From Valencia hispanica (Eukaryota; Chordata; Actinopteri; Cyprinodontiformes; Valenciidae), in the NCBI GenBank assembly GCA_963556495.2, contig OY747722.1, positions 20,634,001 to 20,698,000 on the forward strand: DNA of 64,000 bases, written 5' to 3'. Below are positions 24,970 through 37,935 of this stretch, in pieces. The notes beneath the pieces were generated by a model, which was not told the origin of the DNA, made no database searches, and saw only the letters and a program-made list of their open reading frames with translations. A program made the position numbers and the translations under genes. Positions within the stretch are counted from its first letter, which is position 1, and each line of letters opens with the position of its first letter.

Positions 24970-25475
24970 AGGCAGTCAAAGTGTAGTGTAGGGTAAAGCA
25001 AAAGAAAAGGATATATGGTTGTTCAACATTTGTAAAAACAAATATAAAGTTTTGTATGTATATCTATTCAGAACATGTTGCCCATCTGGATGAAACAATA
25101 CTTGTTAACAATACTAGGGTGACTCCAACTGTGTCTAGTTTAATAGTGGTATAAACACAGTTGTTTTGTAAAGGAGAAAAAAACATTTGAGAAGTAGGTA
25201 AGACACCCATGATAACTTTGGAGGGGCTAGACAGCTGTGTACTCTGTCATTTATAAAAAGAGTGGCAAGTTGAAAGTCAAAAGAAGTCCAGTTTCAAGTT
25301 TAGGGGACACAGCAAACATGTTGAAGAAGGTGCTTTGGTCAGATGATAAGCTTTTTGGTCCACATGCAAAATGCAATGTGTTGTGGAAGACCAACACTGT
25401 GCATCATGTTGAGCAAACCATATTTACATGGGGGTGGCAGTACCATGCTGGGGGGATGCTAAATTAAACAATTAG
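24970..25475 (+). pseudogene. Internally deleted Tc1-like transposon, plus strand
   Basis: The left part (about 24,970-25,170) matches the terminal and 5' untranslated region of the same Tc1 family as elsewhere in the window, including GGTATAAACACAGTTGTTTT. It then jumps directly to the mid-transposase at about 25,195 (CCCATGATAACTTTGGAGG), skipping the N-terminal DNA-binding domain. A VLWSDDKLFGP block at 25,336-25,370 carries the first catalytic Asp context, and the copy stops soon after TWGWQYHAGGM, where HGGGSIM is expected. The 3' half is missing. Confidence 0.75.
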
Positions 25476-27123
25476 AGTCTACTAGTCATTTTTCTATAAT
25501 TTCTTTTACACAAATACCATGGTGAAGTCACAGTGTTTTTTACTCAAGGTTTTAAGCCTGTAAGAATCCTGTATCTGCCCTTGCCTTTTGCCAAATGCCA
25601 CATATTTATTCTGACTGAACCCATCTGTATAACAACTTTATTGCCACGGGGGAAAGCAATGAGAGTTAATGCACCAACCAACAAATAAAAAGCCTCTTTG
25701 CGAATAATCTTTACACGATTCCTAGGCTGGCTATAAATGAGTCTCTTGTTAGTGCTATAGCAGCCCGATATTCATTTGTCTCTCGCAGCTGCTTATAAAA
25801 CGTGAGCAGGAGGGGGAAGTGGTTTTATTTACATGACATTATGTTACATCAAGTGGTTGCACTCAATTAGGGAAGCCATCACAATGGTTTTAAGTCTGTA
25901 ATACAGTCTGCTGAAAGGGACCATGACTTGCTAATAGGGTGTAATTCCTTTTGTATCAGTATCCATGTGCGATGGCAAGCAGGGAAGGGAGGAGAGAGGA
26001 GGGGGCAAATCCGTATCATCAGTAAAAACAATGCATCAATTAAGCAATTAGCGAGGAACAAACTGGGCAGCTTTCCAAACCCTCCCAATAAGGCACTGTG
26101 CCAAGGGGGCTTGTAATGTTCATTATACCCACATCACAGAGATGGAAAGGGAGAGAGAGAGAGTAAAATAGAGAGGCTTGTCTTTTCATTTGCAAAGTCG
26201 AGGCATTTGTCTGCCAGCATGGAGACGTTTTGTTCCACCAGATGTGCTTTTTAGTGAGGCCACATGGTTGGTCAGGGGCTGGGGAGAAGGTGCAAGCGAG
26301 CGAGCGCGTCTTGCATATGGGGTGGCACCGAGTGGCCTCTTGGCTGCCATCTGATTAATTAAGACTTGAAAGAGGCCCAGTGGCAGCAGGGTTTTAATTG
26401 TGGTAATTGGGGTTAATAAGGTGCCATTACATGCGCTGATCACAAGTATTGTTTCATCCAGATGGGCAAATTGAGCAGGGTTAAACACTGATGGTATAAA
26501 GGATGGGAGGAAAAGAAGGAAGAAAAGGGTTGTGGGGGGGGGGGGTGTTCAGAGAGGAGAGGGAGACTTGGCAGGCTTTCATAGCACTTGTTTCTGCATG
26601 TTAACACCATGTATTCCCTGTCGGGTATTCAAGGCCTAATATACCGCTAGATAGCGGTAAATCAGCAAGCCTGAGGTGATTTTAAACAATAAAAGTTTTC
26701 AAAAATTTAACTTTGAAAAGCTGCCATGCTGATTTAACATATAGAAATGAGACTGAATAGGATTTTAACTCAAGATGTTTAACTCCAACTTCCTTCATTA
26801 GAAGACCACTGTTTCTTTACTAATCTGGGATCGGGTTGCGAAGTCGACAGGTTCACAATGGAAACCCAGATATTCCTCTCTGCAGCAACACTCCAGCTCA
26901 GTCCCAAGACATGACCGGGTCACCATGAATACATAGCCCCTCCAGCGAGATTCAGGTCTTCTTCCACTGACGTGTGCAAAAAGCCAGTAATCAGTTGTCT
27001 GAACTATCCCAGCTGAATCATTTTAATACATGGAGAACTGGCTATATTTTGGGTCTCCTCTTCAGCCTCTTCAGCCTCCTCAGCCTCTCCTCATGGAAGA
27101 GCCCACCTACCTAATGGATGAGC
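25476..27123. other. Non-repetitive segment, candidate conserved non-coding DNA
   Basis: Most of 25,590-26,480 shows no transposon words and is rich in compact motifs such as GCAATTAGCG and CTGATTAATTAAG (homeodomain-type ATTA cores). This is the look of vertebrate enhancer DNA. A G12 run lies at 26,534-26,545 and a GA run at 26,150-26,162. No ORF is convincing. Confidence 0.3.
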
Positions 27124-27985
27124 TCATGCAATGAGGCTGCAATTATTCACCTGGTAAACCACAAAAGAACCTAGAACAACATCTAAAGCACCACATGTCT
27201 CACTTGCCATGCCCACAGAAACTGGGCAAAAGTTGTGTTCATGGGATGATTTCAAGCTGACAACCAGAAAACCTAAATATCCACAAGATTTTTGGGAAAA
27301 TATTCTGTAGACTAACAAGACAAAAGTGGAACTTGTGGAAAGATGTCTGTCCAGCTACATATTGTATGAAGCTAATAGTATTTTAGTAAAAAAAGTGCTT
27401 GGGGTTGGGGAATTGGTGTATTCAGAACTGAACAACATGCAGAAAATTGATAAAAATTGATGAAACCCTGAATTCTCCTAGCTTGCATGAAAATCATGAA
27501 GGAGAAGATCTGGTTATCAGTTAATGACCATAAGCTCAAATGCACTTGGGTTAAGCAGCTGTACAACAATCTGAAGCAGACCAACAAGTCTGCCTCTAAA
27601 TGGAAAAAATAAATTAAAGTTTGGAAATGGCCAAGTCGAAGTGGACTGAAATCCAACTAAGATGCTGTGACATGACCTTAACCAGGGTGTCCATACTCTA
27701 AAACCTTACAATGGTACTGATTGAAAACAATTCTGCAAAGAAGAGATAATTCCTCCACACAGATGATAAAGATTGATTGCCAGTCATTGTAAAGACTTAA
27801 TGGCAGTTATTAGTCGTTACTTTTTCCACACAGAGTCAGGCTAATATGAACAGCTTTACGTTTCCGTTAATAATGCACATTTTCATTTAAAAACTGCATT
27901 TTGCATTTACTTAGGTAAATAAACATTTGTAAGAAGATCTAAAACATTTAAGTGACAAAAAAGGGCAAATACTTAACAGCTCTCC
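27124..27985 (+). pseudogene. Tc1-like transposon relic of a second family, plus strand
   Basis: Words in order match a different Tc1-like family from the others: CCACAAAAGAACCTAGAACA, then ACTGGGCAAAAG, GATTTTTGGGAAAATATTCT, GACAAAAGTGGAACTTG, then the C-terminal half and a right end with AAAACTGCATTTTGCATTTA and GGGCAAATACTT. At about 27,653-27,672 the expected catalytic Glu codon reads AAG (Lys) and the nearby Trp codon is TGA. A central deletion removes the HGGGS and QDNDP regions. Clearly dead. Confidence 0.75.
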
Positions 27986-29426
27986 ACAACTAACAGGTAC
28001 AATGATAACAACTAGGGTTGCTTAATTAACCTTTTAGAGTTTGTAATGTTGGATATCATAAGGTAAATTCATTGCTAGTTAAGCAGTCTGCTAATGTCAA
28101 ATTCAAGCAATATAAACATATAGGAAAGAGAAAATCCATGCTTTTTTTCTTATGACATGTGTGTACTTCTTCCTCTGATTTAGAATCTTTGCAATGGTGG
28201 CATGCCAAAATTTACCATCTGCCTGTTTCAGTAGTTCCTGTAAGGCCACTTGAAAGCCAACTCTCTAGAAGAAACTGTTTATCCATTAGAATGACAAAGT
28301 TCAGATCTGACACACTGGTTAGGTACAAGTACTTACAGACTCTGCTAAATCTGTCATAAAATTGAAAGAATGTTGACCAGATATTGCAACCAATGAGATC
28401 TTGAGATTCTCTTTAGCTTCATTTTTTTCTGTATTGGTAGATTATGTATATAGAACCCTCCATCAAAAGAGAATGAACTGTGTCACACCTCCTTTTCTCT
28501 AGGAAGTACTTTTTTTTGTCCTGGTGATTTGAGCTAACATGGCAAAGCTCTCTGGAGTGTGTCTTCTTCAGCTGCTGACAGCAAGCATAAAGAAGGGAGG
28601 CACTGCTGATAGAGACAAAGAAAGAGTGAGACAAGAAAAAAAAGGGATGGATCATCACTGGTGGTGCGGCACTGCTACATGTTCTACCTTTCTGTCAGTG
28701 GAGAGACAGAAGAACGCCAGGCCAATTAATCAAAGTCAGCTGTAGCCGAGTGCCTGGAGTCAGTCATGATCCCCACCACAACACACACACCATTCCTCCC
28801 TTTCCAGCTGTGCCTGGCTCCTATGGGGAGTAGCCTACATGCACACACTACCAACCTTTTCTGGGGCCCCTCCGTGGAAGCTGTTCTTATATTGACCATA
28901 AATTGACACATTAACCTTTAAACAACCTGCACAGCATCCTCACAGTCACCTAACCCATCGCGATTGAGTCTCAGTGAAGTCGTCCCACTAGGTGAGAGGG
29001 GAGTCTTTCCTTTTCAATGACATGCATAACTCTGAGTGTCTCATTCCCCTGTGAACCCAAAATGCACAGATCATCTCCTTTGCTCCTCCATAAATTTGTC
29101 AAAGTGGCACTTCTGCATAAAAGCAGCTTTAAGGAACTGCACATTTTACGCAAAGGCGCTGTGTTGTCTCTTGATCTCTCATCAGATGCAATGCACACCT
29201 ATATACTTTTTTGACTCCGTCAGTCTCTTATCCCCATGAAAAACAGAAATAAAACGATCTCCATATTGCACAAAATCACTTTTTTACCATCCAACACAAT
29301 TTCTTTCTCTTCTTCTTTCTTTCCTCTGATCGTTATTCCTGCTACTGCAACATCTGTCATGGCTAGTGTGAATCCAATGCTTCCACCTCCATTATTGCTG
29401 CAGATGCCATTTAGATGGCAACATCT
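27986..29426. other. Unassigned sequence
   Basis: No gene recognised. The ORFs at 28,539-28,745 and 29,017-29,239 lack family motifs and have overlapping alternatives. Segment 28,740-29,200 is non-repetitive. Confidence 0.35.
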
Positions 29427-30172
29427 CATCCATCCATCCATCCATCCATCCATCCATCCATCCATCTTCTTCCACTTATCTGGGGTCGGGTCGCAGGGGC
29501 AGCAGCTTAAGCAAAGACACCAAGACTTTCCTCTTGCCAGCCACTTGGGCCAGCTCCTCAGGATGAATCCCAAGTTGTTCCCAGGTCACCCGAGAAAAAT
29601 AGTCCCTCCAGCGTGTCAGGGGTCTTCCTCTGGGCCTCCTCTTGGTGGGACGTGCCCGGAACTCCTCACCTGGAAGGTGTCCAGGAGGCATCCTGACCAG
29701 ATGCCCGAGCCACCTCAACTGACTCCTCCCGATGTGGAGGAGCAGCAGGTCTACTCCAGATGACTGAGCTTCTCACCCTATCTTTAAGGGAGAGCCCAGA
29801 CACTCTACAGAGAAAACACATTTCAGCCGCTTGTATCCGTAATCTCATTCTTTCGGTCACCACCCAGAGTTTGTGACCATAGATGAGGGTAAGAACGTAG
29901 ATCGAACGGTAAATTGAGAGCTTTGCCTTTTGGCTCAGCTCTCTCTTCACCATGACAGACTGGTACAGCGCCCACATAGCTGCAGATGCCCTACCAATCC
30001 ATCTATCAATCTCCTGCTCCATCTTTCCCCTCCTTTGTGAACAAGACCCCCAGAAACCTAAACTTCTCCACTTGGGGAAGGACCTCATCACCGACGTGGA
30101 GAAGGCACCCCACCCTTTTCCGGCTCAAGACCATGTCCTCGGATTTGAAGGTCTGGATTTGGAGGTAGATGG
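29427..30172 (-). mobile_element. Rex3 (RTE clade) retrotransposon, 5'-truncated 3' end
   Basis: A minus-strand LINE fragment ending in a (GATG)n tail, seen on the plus strand as (ATCC)n at 29,427-29,466, the known tail of Rex3. The coding part covers only the region after the reverse transcriptase: KMEQEIDRWIG at about 30,020, LSIYRSIYVLTLIYGHKLW, then AAEMCFLCRVSGLSLKDRVR, and at the end RWLGHLVRMPPGHLPGEEFR and RGRPLTRWRDYFSRVTWEQL. A frameshift near 29,700-29,720 splits it. 5' truncation at about 30,170 is typical of incomplete reverse transcription. Confidence 0.85.
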
Positions 30173-30854
30173 TAACATCTCTTTTTCACAAACTAAGTAA
30201 GACTTAATTTGACAATTCTGAAAAAGTCCTGCAAAACACAGTTTTTTCTGGGGTTATTCTTTTTTTGTTGTTGTTGCTTTTAGTGAAAACTACTTTATCT
30301 GGGGCAAATTCTATTTTGTGTTGGATTCAATAAGAGTAAAGCAGCAATACAGAGAATGGAGTTTTCTATTTCTGACCAAGAATAAAATAATATTATTAAA
30401 CGGTGTCTTAATAATTCTTTAAAATCAAACTTAAACTTAACATATATTATATTCTATATAAGATCCAGACCTAAAATAATAATCAGGCAACAATGTAAAT
30501 CTGAATATACGTATCTTGACAGATAATTCATTGAGAAAGGAAATAAATGGTTAGATTAAAAATTCACACTCTGGCACAACACGCCCATTACTTTTGCGAC
30601 GTTCTGCTTTAAATGACAGTATAGAATGCCATCTTTTGAAAAAGATAAAGTATAGACCTATGTATAGTTCAGCCTAAGCCTGAAGCCACCACAATAGATG
30701 TTTAAATTTATATAATTGAAAAAGTGGCAGAAATTGAATCACTTTAATTGAACTTTTTATGTCTACAGGATGTTCACTTTAATTGTGTCTTCATTTCTAC
30801 ACTTGTAGGAAATTATATATATATACATACATACATACATACATACATACATAC

Positions 30855-30930
<76 letters not shown>

Positions 30931-33194
30931 CTCCAACTTTTAAGTTAGCTGAAAATTGGAGACACACCAGTTCTCAGTAATTTTAAAGTCAGTTTTCTGT
31001 GTTTCTATGTTTTCTGAGGCACTTCAGTTTAATCCAAGCTAAGGTGAACTGTTGCATGTTATGCACATCTGTACCCCTCCTGTCTGTCTACACGGGCAAG
31101 AAAAGTGAAAACAAATTCTGAGTTTCTGACCAGTATCTTTGTCATGACCTCTCTTCTGGATTGTTGAGCAAAGTTTATTTTAGGCATAGTTTCATATCAT
31201 TGTTTGCGGAAAAGCTCACTCCCTCATACCCTATGGAGCCTTACACATAAATGATCCCAGGATAATTAACTGTCAATATTACATAGAAGTCATTGTAGCT
31301 TTCACATTTTCTTTACATCATCTAACAAAATCACCTTACCCCATTCCTCTGCAGTCCCAACCTGGTTCTTCCTCCACAATGTCAATCTGTCTTTCAGTTC
31401 TCAGAGAGAAGTGGCTTCCTTCCCTGCTCTTATTGACCCCAGGCCAGTATTTAAGAGTCTCTTCAGAATGATATAAGCTGTCCTCTACTCATTTTCCCCT
31501 GAACTAACTATAAGGTCATTGAAAGTATATGAGGTCATTTTGTGGCAGCACTAAAAAACGGTATAGTGATGCATTTGTGATTAAGCAAATGTTCATTAAC
31601 GTTTATTCAGTTATTTGCTGCTCTCTATACTCTTGAATGCAACCCAGACTGAATGCAAATTCTCACCAAAGGAACCAAAGCACCAAAGTTGGCAAAGAAC
31701 AAACAAGATATCTGTCCATTGTAAAACTTTTGCCCATGACTTCTCATGTGCACCAATGCAATTTTAAAAAGGCTAAACAGTTAAAACTAAAACCACCCTT
31801 TGACCATCGCTTCTCATTAAATTCATCCTCTTTTTTTTAAACGTTTATCATACTCTCCTCCTGCTCCTTGATGCAAAATCCAGATGAAGCTCTAATGGAG
31901 TCTACGGGGAGCCAGCATTTACCACATCAAGCAAACAGGCAGGTCTCTGCTTTCTGTACCACTGAGAGCCTCTATACTATGCTCTCTATTAACACTTTCT
32001 CCAACGGCTTCTTCAGCTCAAAGCCCTCGACACTCCATTGTGTGCCCCACTGAGCCCTGCTAGCCAGTCCGAGTTTCTACACCTCTTCTTTGATGTGTGC
32101 CAGTGTTCAACACGCAGCTTTCTTTTGTCAAGGCACTGCTGAGACAATTGATGCAGAAAAAGATAACAGCACACGTTACGTTTGGGGAGGCTCCTATCCA
32201 GTGAGGTTGTAGAAAGAAATGTAAAAACCTGAAGGAAAAACCCTATTGGGTGTGACAGCAACCCATGATGTTCAGAAGAAGAATTATCCATGAGGACTTG
32301 GGCTCTTCCTGTAGCATCCGTCAACAGCTGTCCATGAGGTGGTTTTAAAAAAAAACAACATTGCACATTCAAGAGAACACTGCTGAACAATGGCAAGTGA
32401 ATCTGACATTAACCCACTGTAGACAGAGTGGGGCTTTGCAAAACAGACAATGACCTTTAAAAGACAATATGCTAATAAATAGTCGCAGCGAGGGCCTCGG
32501 CACTCCAGACAAAGGGACCTTGGGAAACCGGTGGAGTTTTAATCAGGTGCAGCTCTTTCAAAAAGAGCCCGTGGCCACATAATTGATCCCAAAAGGTATG
32601 TCCCTACGCAGAACCTTGGGATGCCGTTCCATTACTATAAAGAACTAATAGCGCTCTTTGTTTTGCTCTCCGGGAGGATGGGGAGATTTAAAACTATTGT
32701 ATATTCTTGCACTACAAAGGCCACAAATGGTAAGCATTTTAATGATGAAAATGTTTTGATGTCTTACACCTACTGAATATGGAAGGAGGACGGGTATGTG
32801 CTTTTTGGCCCTCTGGTGACGATGCATAGGCAAACAGCCAGACTAAGAAAAAAGTCATTTAAAAAGTCACTGAATCTGTGTTTTTACAGATTCAAGAAGA
32901 AAGAATTTTATTTGTTTAAATGTGTGTGTTTGGGAGTGTGTGAAGCTGCCCACCAAAAGTGCCCACGGTGGATGAAGCTGCTTTTGCTGTTGTAGACATT
33001 TTGCCTTAAGTGGTGAGAAGAACAAGGCACCATAATAGAATTATATCAGCATATCTGCATAGTTTGGAGTGGTGTGCATTCCCCATTACTTAGAGTATGC
33101 ATAAAAACATGTTCACACACCCGCTTTGCTTCCTCCAAACCACAAGCTTCAGTGTATTTTACTGGAAATTTAAATGATAGATCAGCAAAAACTG
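30173..33194. other. Unassigned sequence with one microsatellite
   Basis: No gene recognised. Contains the compound AT/ACAT microsatellite at 30,813-30,926. Segment 32,440-32,640 is GC-balanced and non-repetitive and could be conserved non-coding DNA. Confidence 0.35.
30813..30926. repeat. Compound (AT)n-(ACAT)n-(AT)n microsatellite
   Basis: A short (AT) run, about eight ACAT units, then two long AT runs separated by AACCATAT. The alternating AT blocks can extrude as hairpins. Translation gives a meaningless Ile/Tyr string. Confidence 0.95.
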
Positions 33195-33790
33195 GAACAA
33201 CATTTTAAAGTGTGAAGTAAAAGTATATCTGGTTTTCAAATTTTTTTTTACAAATGAAATCCGAAAAGTGTAGTTTGCATTTGGACTCTGCCCTCTTGAG
33301 TCTTGGGTATGTCTTCACCAGCTTTACGCATCTTGAGACATTTGTCCGATCTTCCCCACAAAACAGCTGAGAGAGATTAAATTACACACAAATAATATTA
33401 GATCACTTCTGAAAGCAACAGAAAATGGATTTTATTAGGGAGTATCAGATTAAGGGAGTTCAAATACAAATAACCACACTCAGAACTTCATTTGAAAGAA
33501 AACTAAAAAACTCTTTAAAGTATATCTACAGCGTGCTGCTGCCACTATCATGTTTCTCATGTGGATGTTGCGTTCAAGGTGACGTGCAGAGTTTTTAGTC
33601 ACACTCACTGTGATCTTGCATGTAGGCAAAAAAAAGGTTTAATTTTGGGTTTCCAATAAAAGCACACCATAATTTCTAAATGTTTGTTTTCAGAACCATG
33701 TGCTATTTATCACTTAGAGTACTATTAAAATAAAGTACATTTTTTGGTTCGACTAAGAAATTTGACTATGACCTTTTTTTGCAGGGCACT
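33195..33790 (-). mobile_element. Internally deleted Tc1-like element
   Basis: The left part has TTACAAATGAAATCCGAAAA and TGGGTATGTCTTCACCAGC, matching the terminal region and the extreme C-terminus of the common Tc1 family. At about 33,362 it jumps to AACAGCTGAGAGAGATTAAA, which in the full element lies before the transposase start, so the whole coding region is gone. The right end near 33,730-33,790 is weak. It is a MITE-like deletion derivative. Confidence 0.55.
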
Positions 33791-36099
33791 GCAACAGACA
33801 AACATGAACATTTATTTAAACAGAGCCAAAAGTTACTTGCTAAGATAGTTTAGCTCTTACTTCACTTAAAAAGATAAAAGATGCTATTGATTTAGCGATA
33901 CAGATGAGATAAATGTGCATTGCGTCTGCTAGTGGTTTCGGTGGCTCCCAGAATGCTGTTCCCAAGTACAGTTAGTCAAAGCTTTTGTCTGCCACCACAA
34001 TGTAAACACATGTGAACCCTTGGCAGGGGAAAACACATCGTAGCTAAACTGTGGTTTATACTGATTACAGACTTGCAGATGCGGCGGATTCTGTTGGAGA
34101 AAAACAGAACATGAGGAGGGGATCCTCCAACGTCCAGGCTGTCAGGTGAAACCGCAGCGGCCTGCTGCTGCCGCTGCTGGTTCTGGTTTACATTGGCTCC
34201 AAATATGAAGCTGTGATCTCCTGTTTAGAGAAAGTGCACAATTTCTATGCTCAGTTTAACAGTTTTAAGATGAAACTCCAGACAGAGGTGGTTTCTAAAT
34301 TTGGTGTTTTGATACTGTGTGCATTAGTGGAACCGAACAAACCGTCTCTTGTTCAACTAATGCACAGGGGTGGAAAAGAATATAATGCACTGTGGTTTTA
34401 AATGTCGCCCCCCTCTAACGGGGTGGGAGTGATCTTTGGAAAACAAATCAGGTAATTGCATTACACTTTCTAGCCGTGGAGGGATCATCTTTCCCAGCTG
34501 GATAAACACAACACACGCAGCACAAACATCGACTTAAATGTGAAATATTATACCGATCACAAGTATGATACCTCAATTTACTCCTTGCAAGTTCAGCATA
34601 AACATTAAGAAAAGAGCAGTGCAGGAAATCAAAAATATTTTTAAGTGCAGAGACCAAAGCCAGTGGTGGGAGACTGGTTCCAAACATGAACTTTTTTGAT
34701 TTGGAATAACATTCAAATGAATTAAATCAAATTACCTCCTCCAAGAAAAGCAAAGGCTCAGGCATGCTTACAGCTTAATTCCTCCAACTTAAATAAGTGG
34801 CGTCAAGCCTAATGAATATCACATACCAAACATTTTCTACCACATCAGTGTTTCCCTAATTGTCAGAGAATTAATGGACAATACAGGCTTTCTCGCAATT
34901 TCCAAATTACTAACGTCTCCTTTAATTGTTGTATTGAAAATCCAAGGACAGATTCCTCTTACAGTGTCCTCACCACACTAGGACAACGCCTTGCCTGCAA
35001 ACTATCCCATAAAATCCCATTGCTGCACTTAATTGTTCAATATGAAGCCAAAGCATCTGAGGTAATTCGAATGTCTTTCTCCGATGAATATGCGCAATTG
35101 TCCTCTTTCCCTATTCTAATTTAATGCCATCTGGGGAAGGTGATTGGCTCCGTGTTGCCACCGCTACCAACCGGGGTCAGCCTAACCATCAAGCGCCGTA
35201 ATTGAGTAGTTAGTGGCAATTTTCTCCCCCTAATTTCCATCTGCGAAATCCGGGGCCGGCATGGCAAATAGCACATTACACAGGCACGATTGTGGCAAAA
35301 GTGTAATAACATCGTTTCCACAGTTTGAAAACTTCCCGTGAACAAATGAGAATCACTGGCGTACATGTCATTTCGAGAAACACCCTCCTCTCTGGCGTGA
35401 ACTCCTCATTGATCTCTTATGCACATACACACACACACACGCCCACACACGCAAACATGCAAGGAATAACACACAGCACGCAGAATAAAGAATGTGGTGA
35501 CGTCCCAATAACATAAAGATAATTAGCTCCTGAAACCCTGCCTTCCAACAACCTAATCCCTCTGACAAAGTATTTGACTGGCTTTATCGGAAAACACCAT
35601 GTTGACGCAGATGCAGCATCTTGAAGGGGAGGGGTATCTTGTTTGGGTTATTCACCATGACATTCTTCTATCAGGGCCAAGATGAAGGAGGCCATGATTT
35701 ATATGGGTGTAATCCATAACCAATACCACGTCTTGGTATATTTTCTGAAAGGAGAAAAAGCCTGGGTGGAGTTGTAAACTAATGGAGCAGAAGGTTTCAA
35801 CACTTTTGGGCTGACAGATTTGCGGCGATCATAAAGGTTTGTCAGGGACAAAGAAAAGTGGCAGTATGAGATTTGCATCTCATAGCTCAGCTATTACACA
35901 TAATTTTATAATACACAATGCAAAAACACATAGACCCATACAACTCCACCTAAGGGAACTATACAGGGAAAATAAGGGTTGAATTTAGAGTTTTTCCTTA
36001 TTGGAAATAATTTAAAGCTATTAACAGGAAATTCACACTGGACATCTGTAACAACCCAAATAAGTTATACATGCAAAAATAACAAATAATTCCATAAAT
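33791..36099. other. Unassigned sequence, possible conserved non-coding DNA
   Basis: No gene recognised. An ORF at 34,213-34,401 has no family match that I know. Segment 34,840-35,320 is repeat-free with several TAATTA/AATTAA cores. A (CA)n run is at 35,421-35,453. Confidence 0.35.
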
Positions 36100-36690
36100 T
36101 ATAATGTGTGAAATGATGTGGAACTATACCGGGAATAGGTTTTGAACAAGCTCACCAAAATTTACTCAAACTTAGTCGAAAAACCTATTTTGGTAATATC
36201 TTCAGGATGTCTCCTTTAATGAGGAAGCACATGCAGGACGGAGTTGTGAGTTTTGACCAATTCCTCCTCACAAACTGTTTTCAAAACATGAAGGTTTCTG
36301 TGCCCCATGATCTTCATTTCATATATTTTGGTTAGGTCAACTAGCCTCTAGGTTTTGTTCACAAACCAGCTGAGATTTACTTAGTCGTGTTTAGGAACAT
36401 TGTCTTGAAGAGAAATAAAACACCTTTGTTTTACTTCAGATTCTGTACAAAAATGACCTTTCATGCATACTTTAATTAAAAGAGTTCTGCCATTGCCAGA
36501 TACTGAAAAACAGCCCCCCCCCACCATGATGCTTCCTCCTTCAAACTTGACTGTTGGTATAATGATTTTGGGATGACAGTGCCAAACTAGTGCCCAATGA
36601 CATCCAAAGAGTTTCAATTTGGTCTCATCTGACCAGCTCATATTCATGTCCATTGGTTTTCCAACTGTTGCGCATGAACATAATTTTTTT
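36100..36690 (-). pseudogene. Tc1-like transposase relic of a third family, minus strand
   Basis: The minus strand at 36,653-36,381 is open for 90 codons. It reads SWSDETKLKLFG, then IIPTVKFEGGSIMVGGGCFS, and after a short deletion LQDNVPKHD. SDETK carries the first catalytic Asp and LQDN the second. The third, Glu, should lie beyond 36,380, where the frame is lost. Neighbouring plus-strand words such as TTTTCAAAACATGAAGGTTT (36,279-36,298) match the same recalled family. Wild-type transposases of this group are ~340 aa, so only a quarter is readable. Confidence 0.8.
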
Positions 36691-36794
36691 TATACTGTAA
36701 AAAAAAAAAAAGAAACATCTTTAAATAAGTTTTAATGTGCTCTATTTTCAGCAGTGAAGTCTTGCTCACTGAGGATGAATTGAGTCCTCTAAAC

Positions 36795-37935
36795 TTTAAA
36801 GGGATAATCCACCCAGAAGTGAAATTTAGTCTGTTGCCATCTTCCCCAGAGTTAGAATTTAGACTTGGTATTACAGTACATTACGACAAAGCACTGTCGT
36901 AATGTAATGCAAGGCATGAGCTGCATGGAGTTTTTACTGCAGTAATTTGAGTAAGTTATAAGTCTAATGCAAGAAAAATGTATGGTAAATGCAAATTAGT
37001 ATACTGTTCGAAAACACTACTGGATCTAAGCCTAGTAGCCACGCATTTGTGTTTATCGAAGTAGGTTTTGCGGGCGCTGCATCATGTCTTTGCACTGTTA
37101 TTGAAGTTCTTTAATAAAAGAGATGAGAGAGATTCCTTCAGATATTCTGAGGTTTTAATACAGACTTGGTTGATCAATCAAGGAGGTACAGCGTTAACAG
37201 AGAAAATATGCAATACCGACCTGCCTTCCAAAACGAGACACAGGACTATATAGGTTCAGTAATGCTGAGCCTATCACCTATGATATCACAGACAAACATT
37301 TCTCAGTCGGTAAATCATTTGACACATAGGCGTAGAAGATTTGATATAGAAGCATAATCAATGCATGTCAGGACGTTCTTAGACGTAAAAGAGAGTGACC
37401 ATGGCAACCCAGGCTGTAAGAGTCTGAATCAGCAAGTTTGTCCTGACCTAAATTAATACAGTGTCATATAATCAGATTGGTCACCATATCATAAAGAAAA
37501 GGCACACAGTAACTATCAGTAACTATCAGTATGTGAACTACACAGAACAGATCATTCTTAACATTATATCTTCTTCCACAATAGCACCTTGCGGTGGCGG
37601 CTTACAGCAGTGCTTTGTCGTACTTTAGTCCCAAATCTAAATAGGCTCCTGTAATTCCTTCGTGTTACTTATTATTGTAATTTATAATTGATATGATTAT
37701 TGAGGTAACCAGAAATAATTAAGATCATTATTTAGTCATTTTCATCACTTTTGCACACAAATGCTAGCTGTTCCCATTCAATTACATTGTTTATGCTAAG
37801 CTAAAGCAAACAGACTGCTGCCAGATTAGGAGAAGGACTGGGCTGGCAACAAAATGCTTTTTCCATCTATCTAACTCTGGAAAATATGGCAACAGACTAA
37901 ATTTCACCTAGGGGTGGAATATCAATTTAAGTGCA
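36795..37935. mobile_element. Long-TIR MITE with a nested LTR
   Basis: Two inverted ends flank ~1.1 kb: on the left GTGAAATTTAGTCTGTTGCC after AAAGGGATAATCCACCC; on the right the same block in reverse complement at about 37,877-37,925. Pairing resumes further in, with ACGACAAAGCACTG at about 36,885 facing CAGTGCTTTGTCGT at about 37,609. The interior has ATGCTAAGCTAA and GCTAGCTGTTCCC words seen in an abundant fish MITE. The middle (37,096-37,586) is an LTR-like insertion. Confidence 0.65.
37096..37586 (-). mobile_element. Probable solo LTR of a retrovirus-like element
   Basis: 491 bp with short inverted ends TGTTATTG and CAATAGCA (one mismatch), the TG...CA form of an LTR. On the minus strand there is a TATATA-type promoter motif (around 37,240) and downstream an ATTAAA-type poly-A signal (around 37,155). 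No gag, pol or env sequence is present. A clean target duplication is not visible. It sits inside the MITE arms, so it inserted later. The LTR call is inference. Confidence 0.5.

Noticed and set aside
28539..28745. 68 aa ORF starting MAKLSGVCLLQL
   Set aside because: Looks like a signal-peptide start but has no continuation, no splice donor context that I trust, and no family match.
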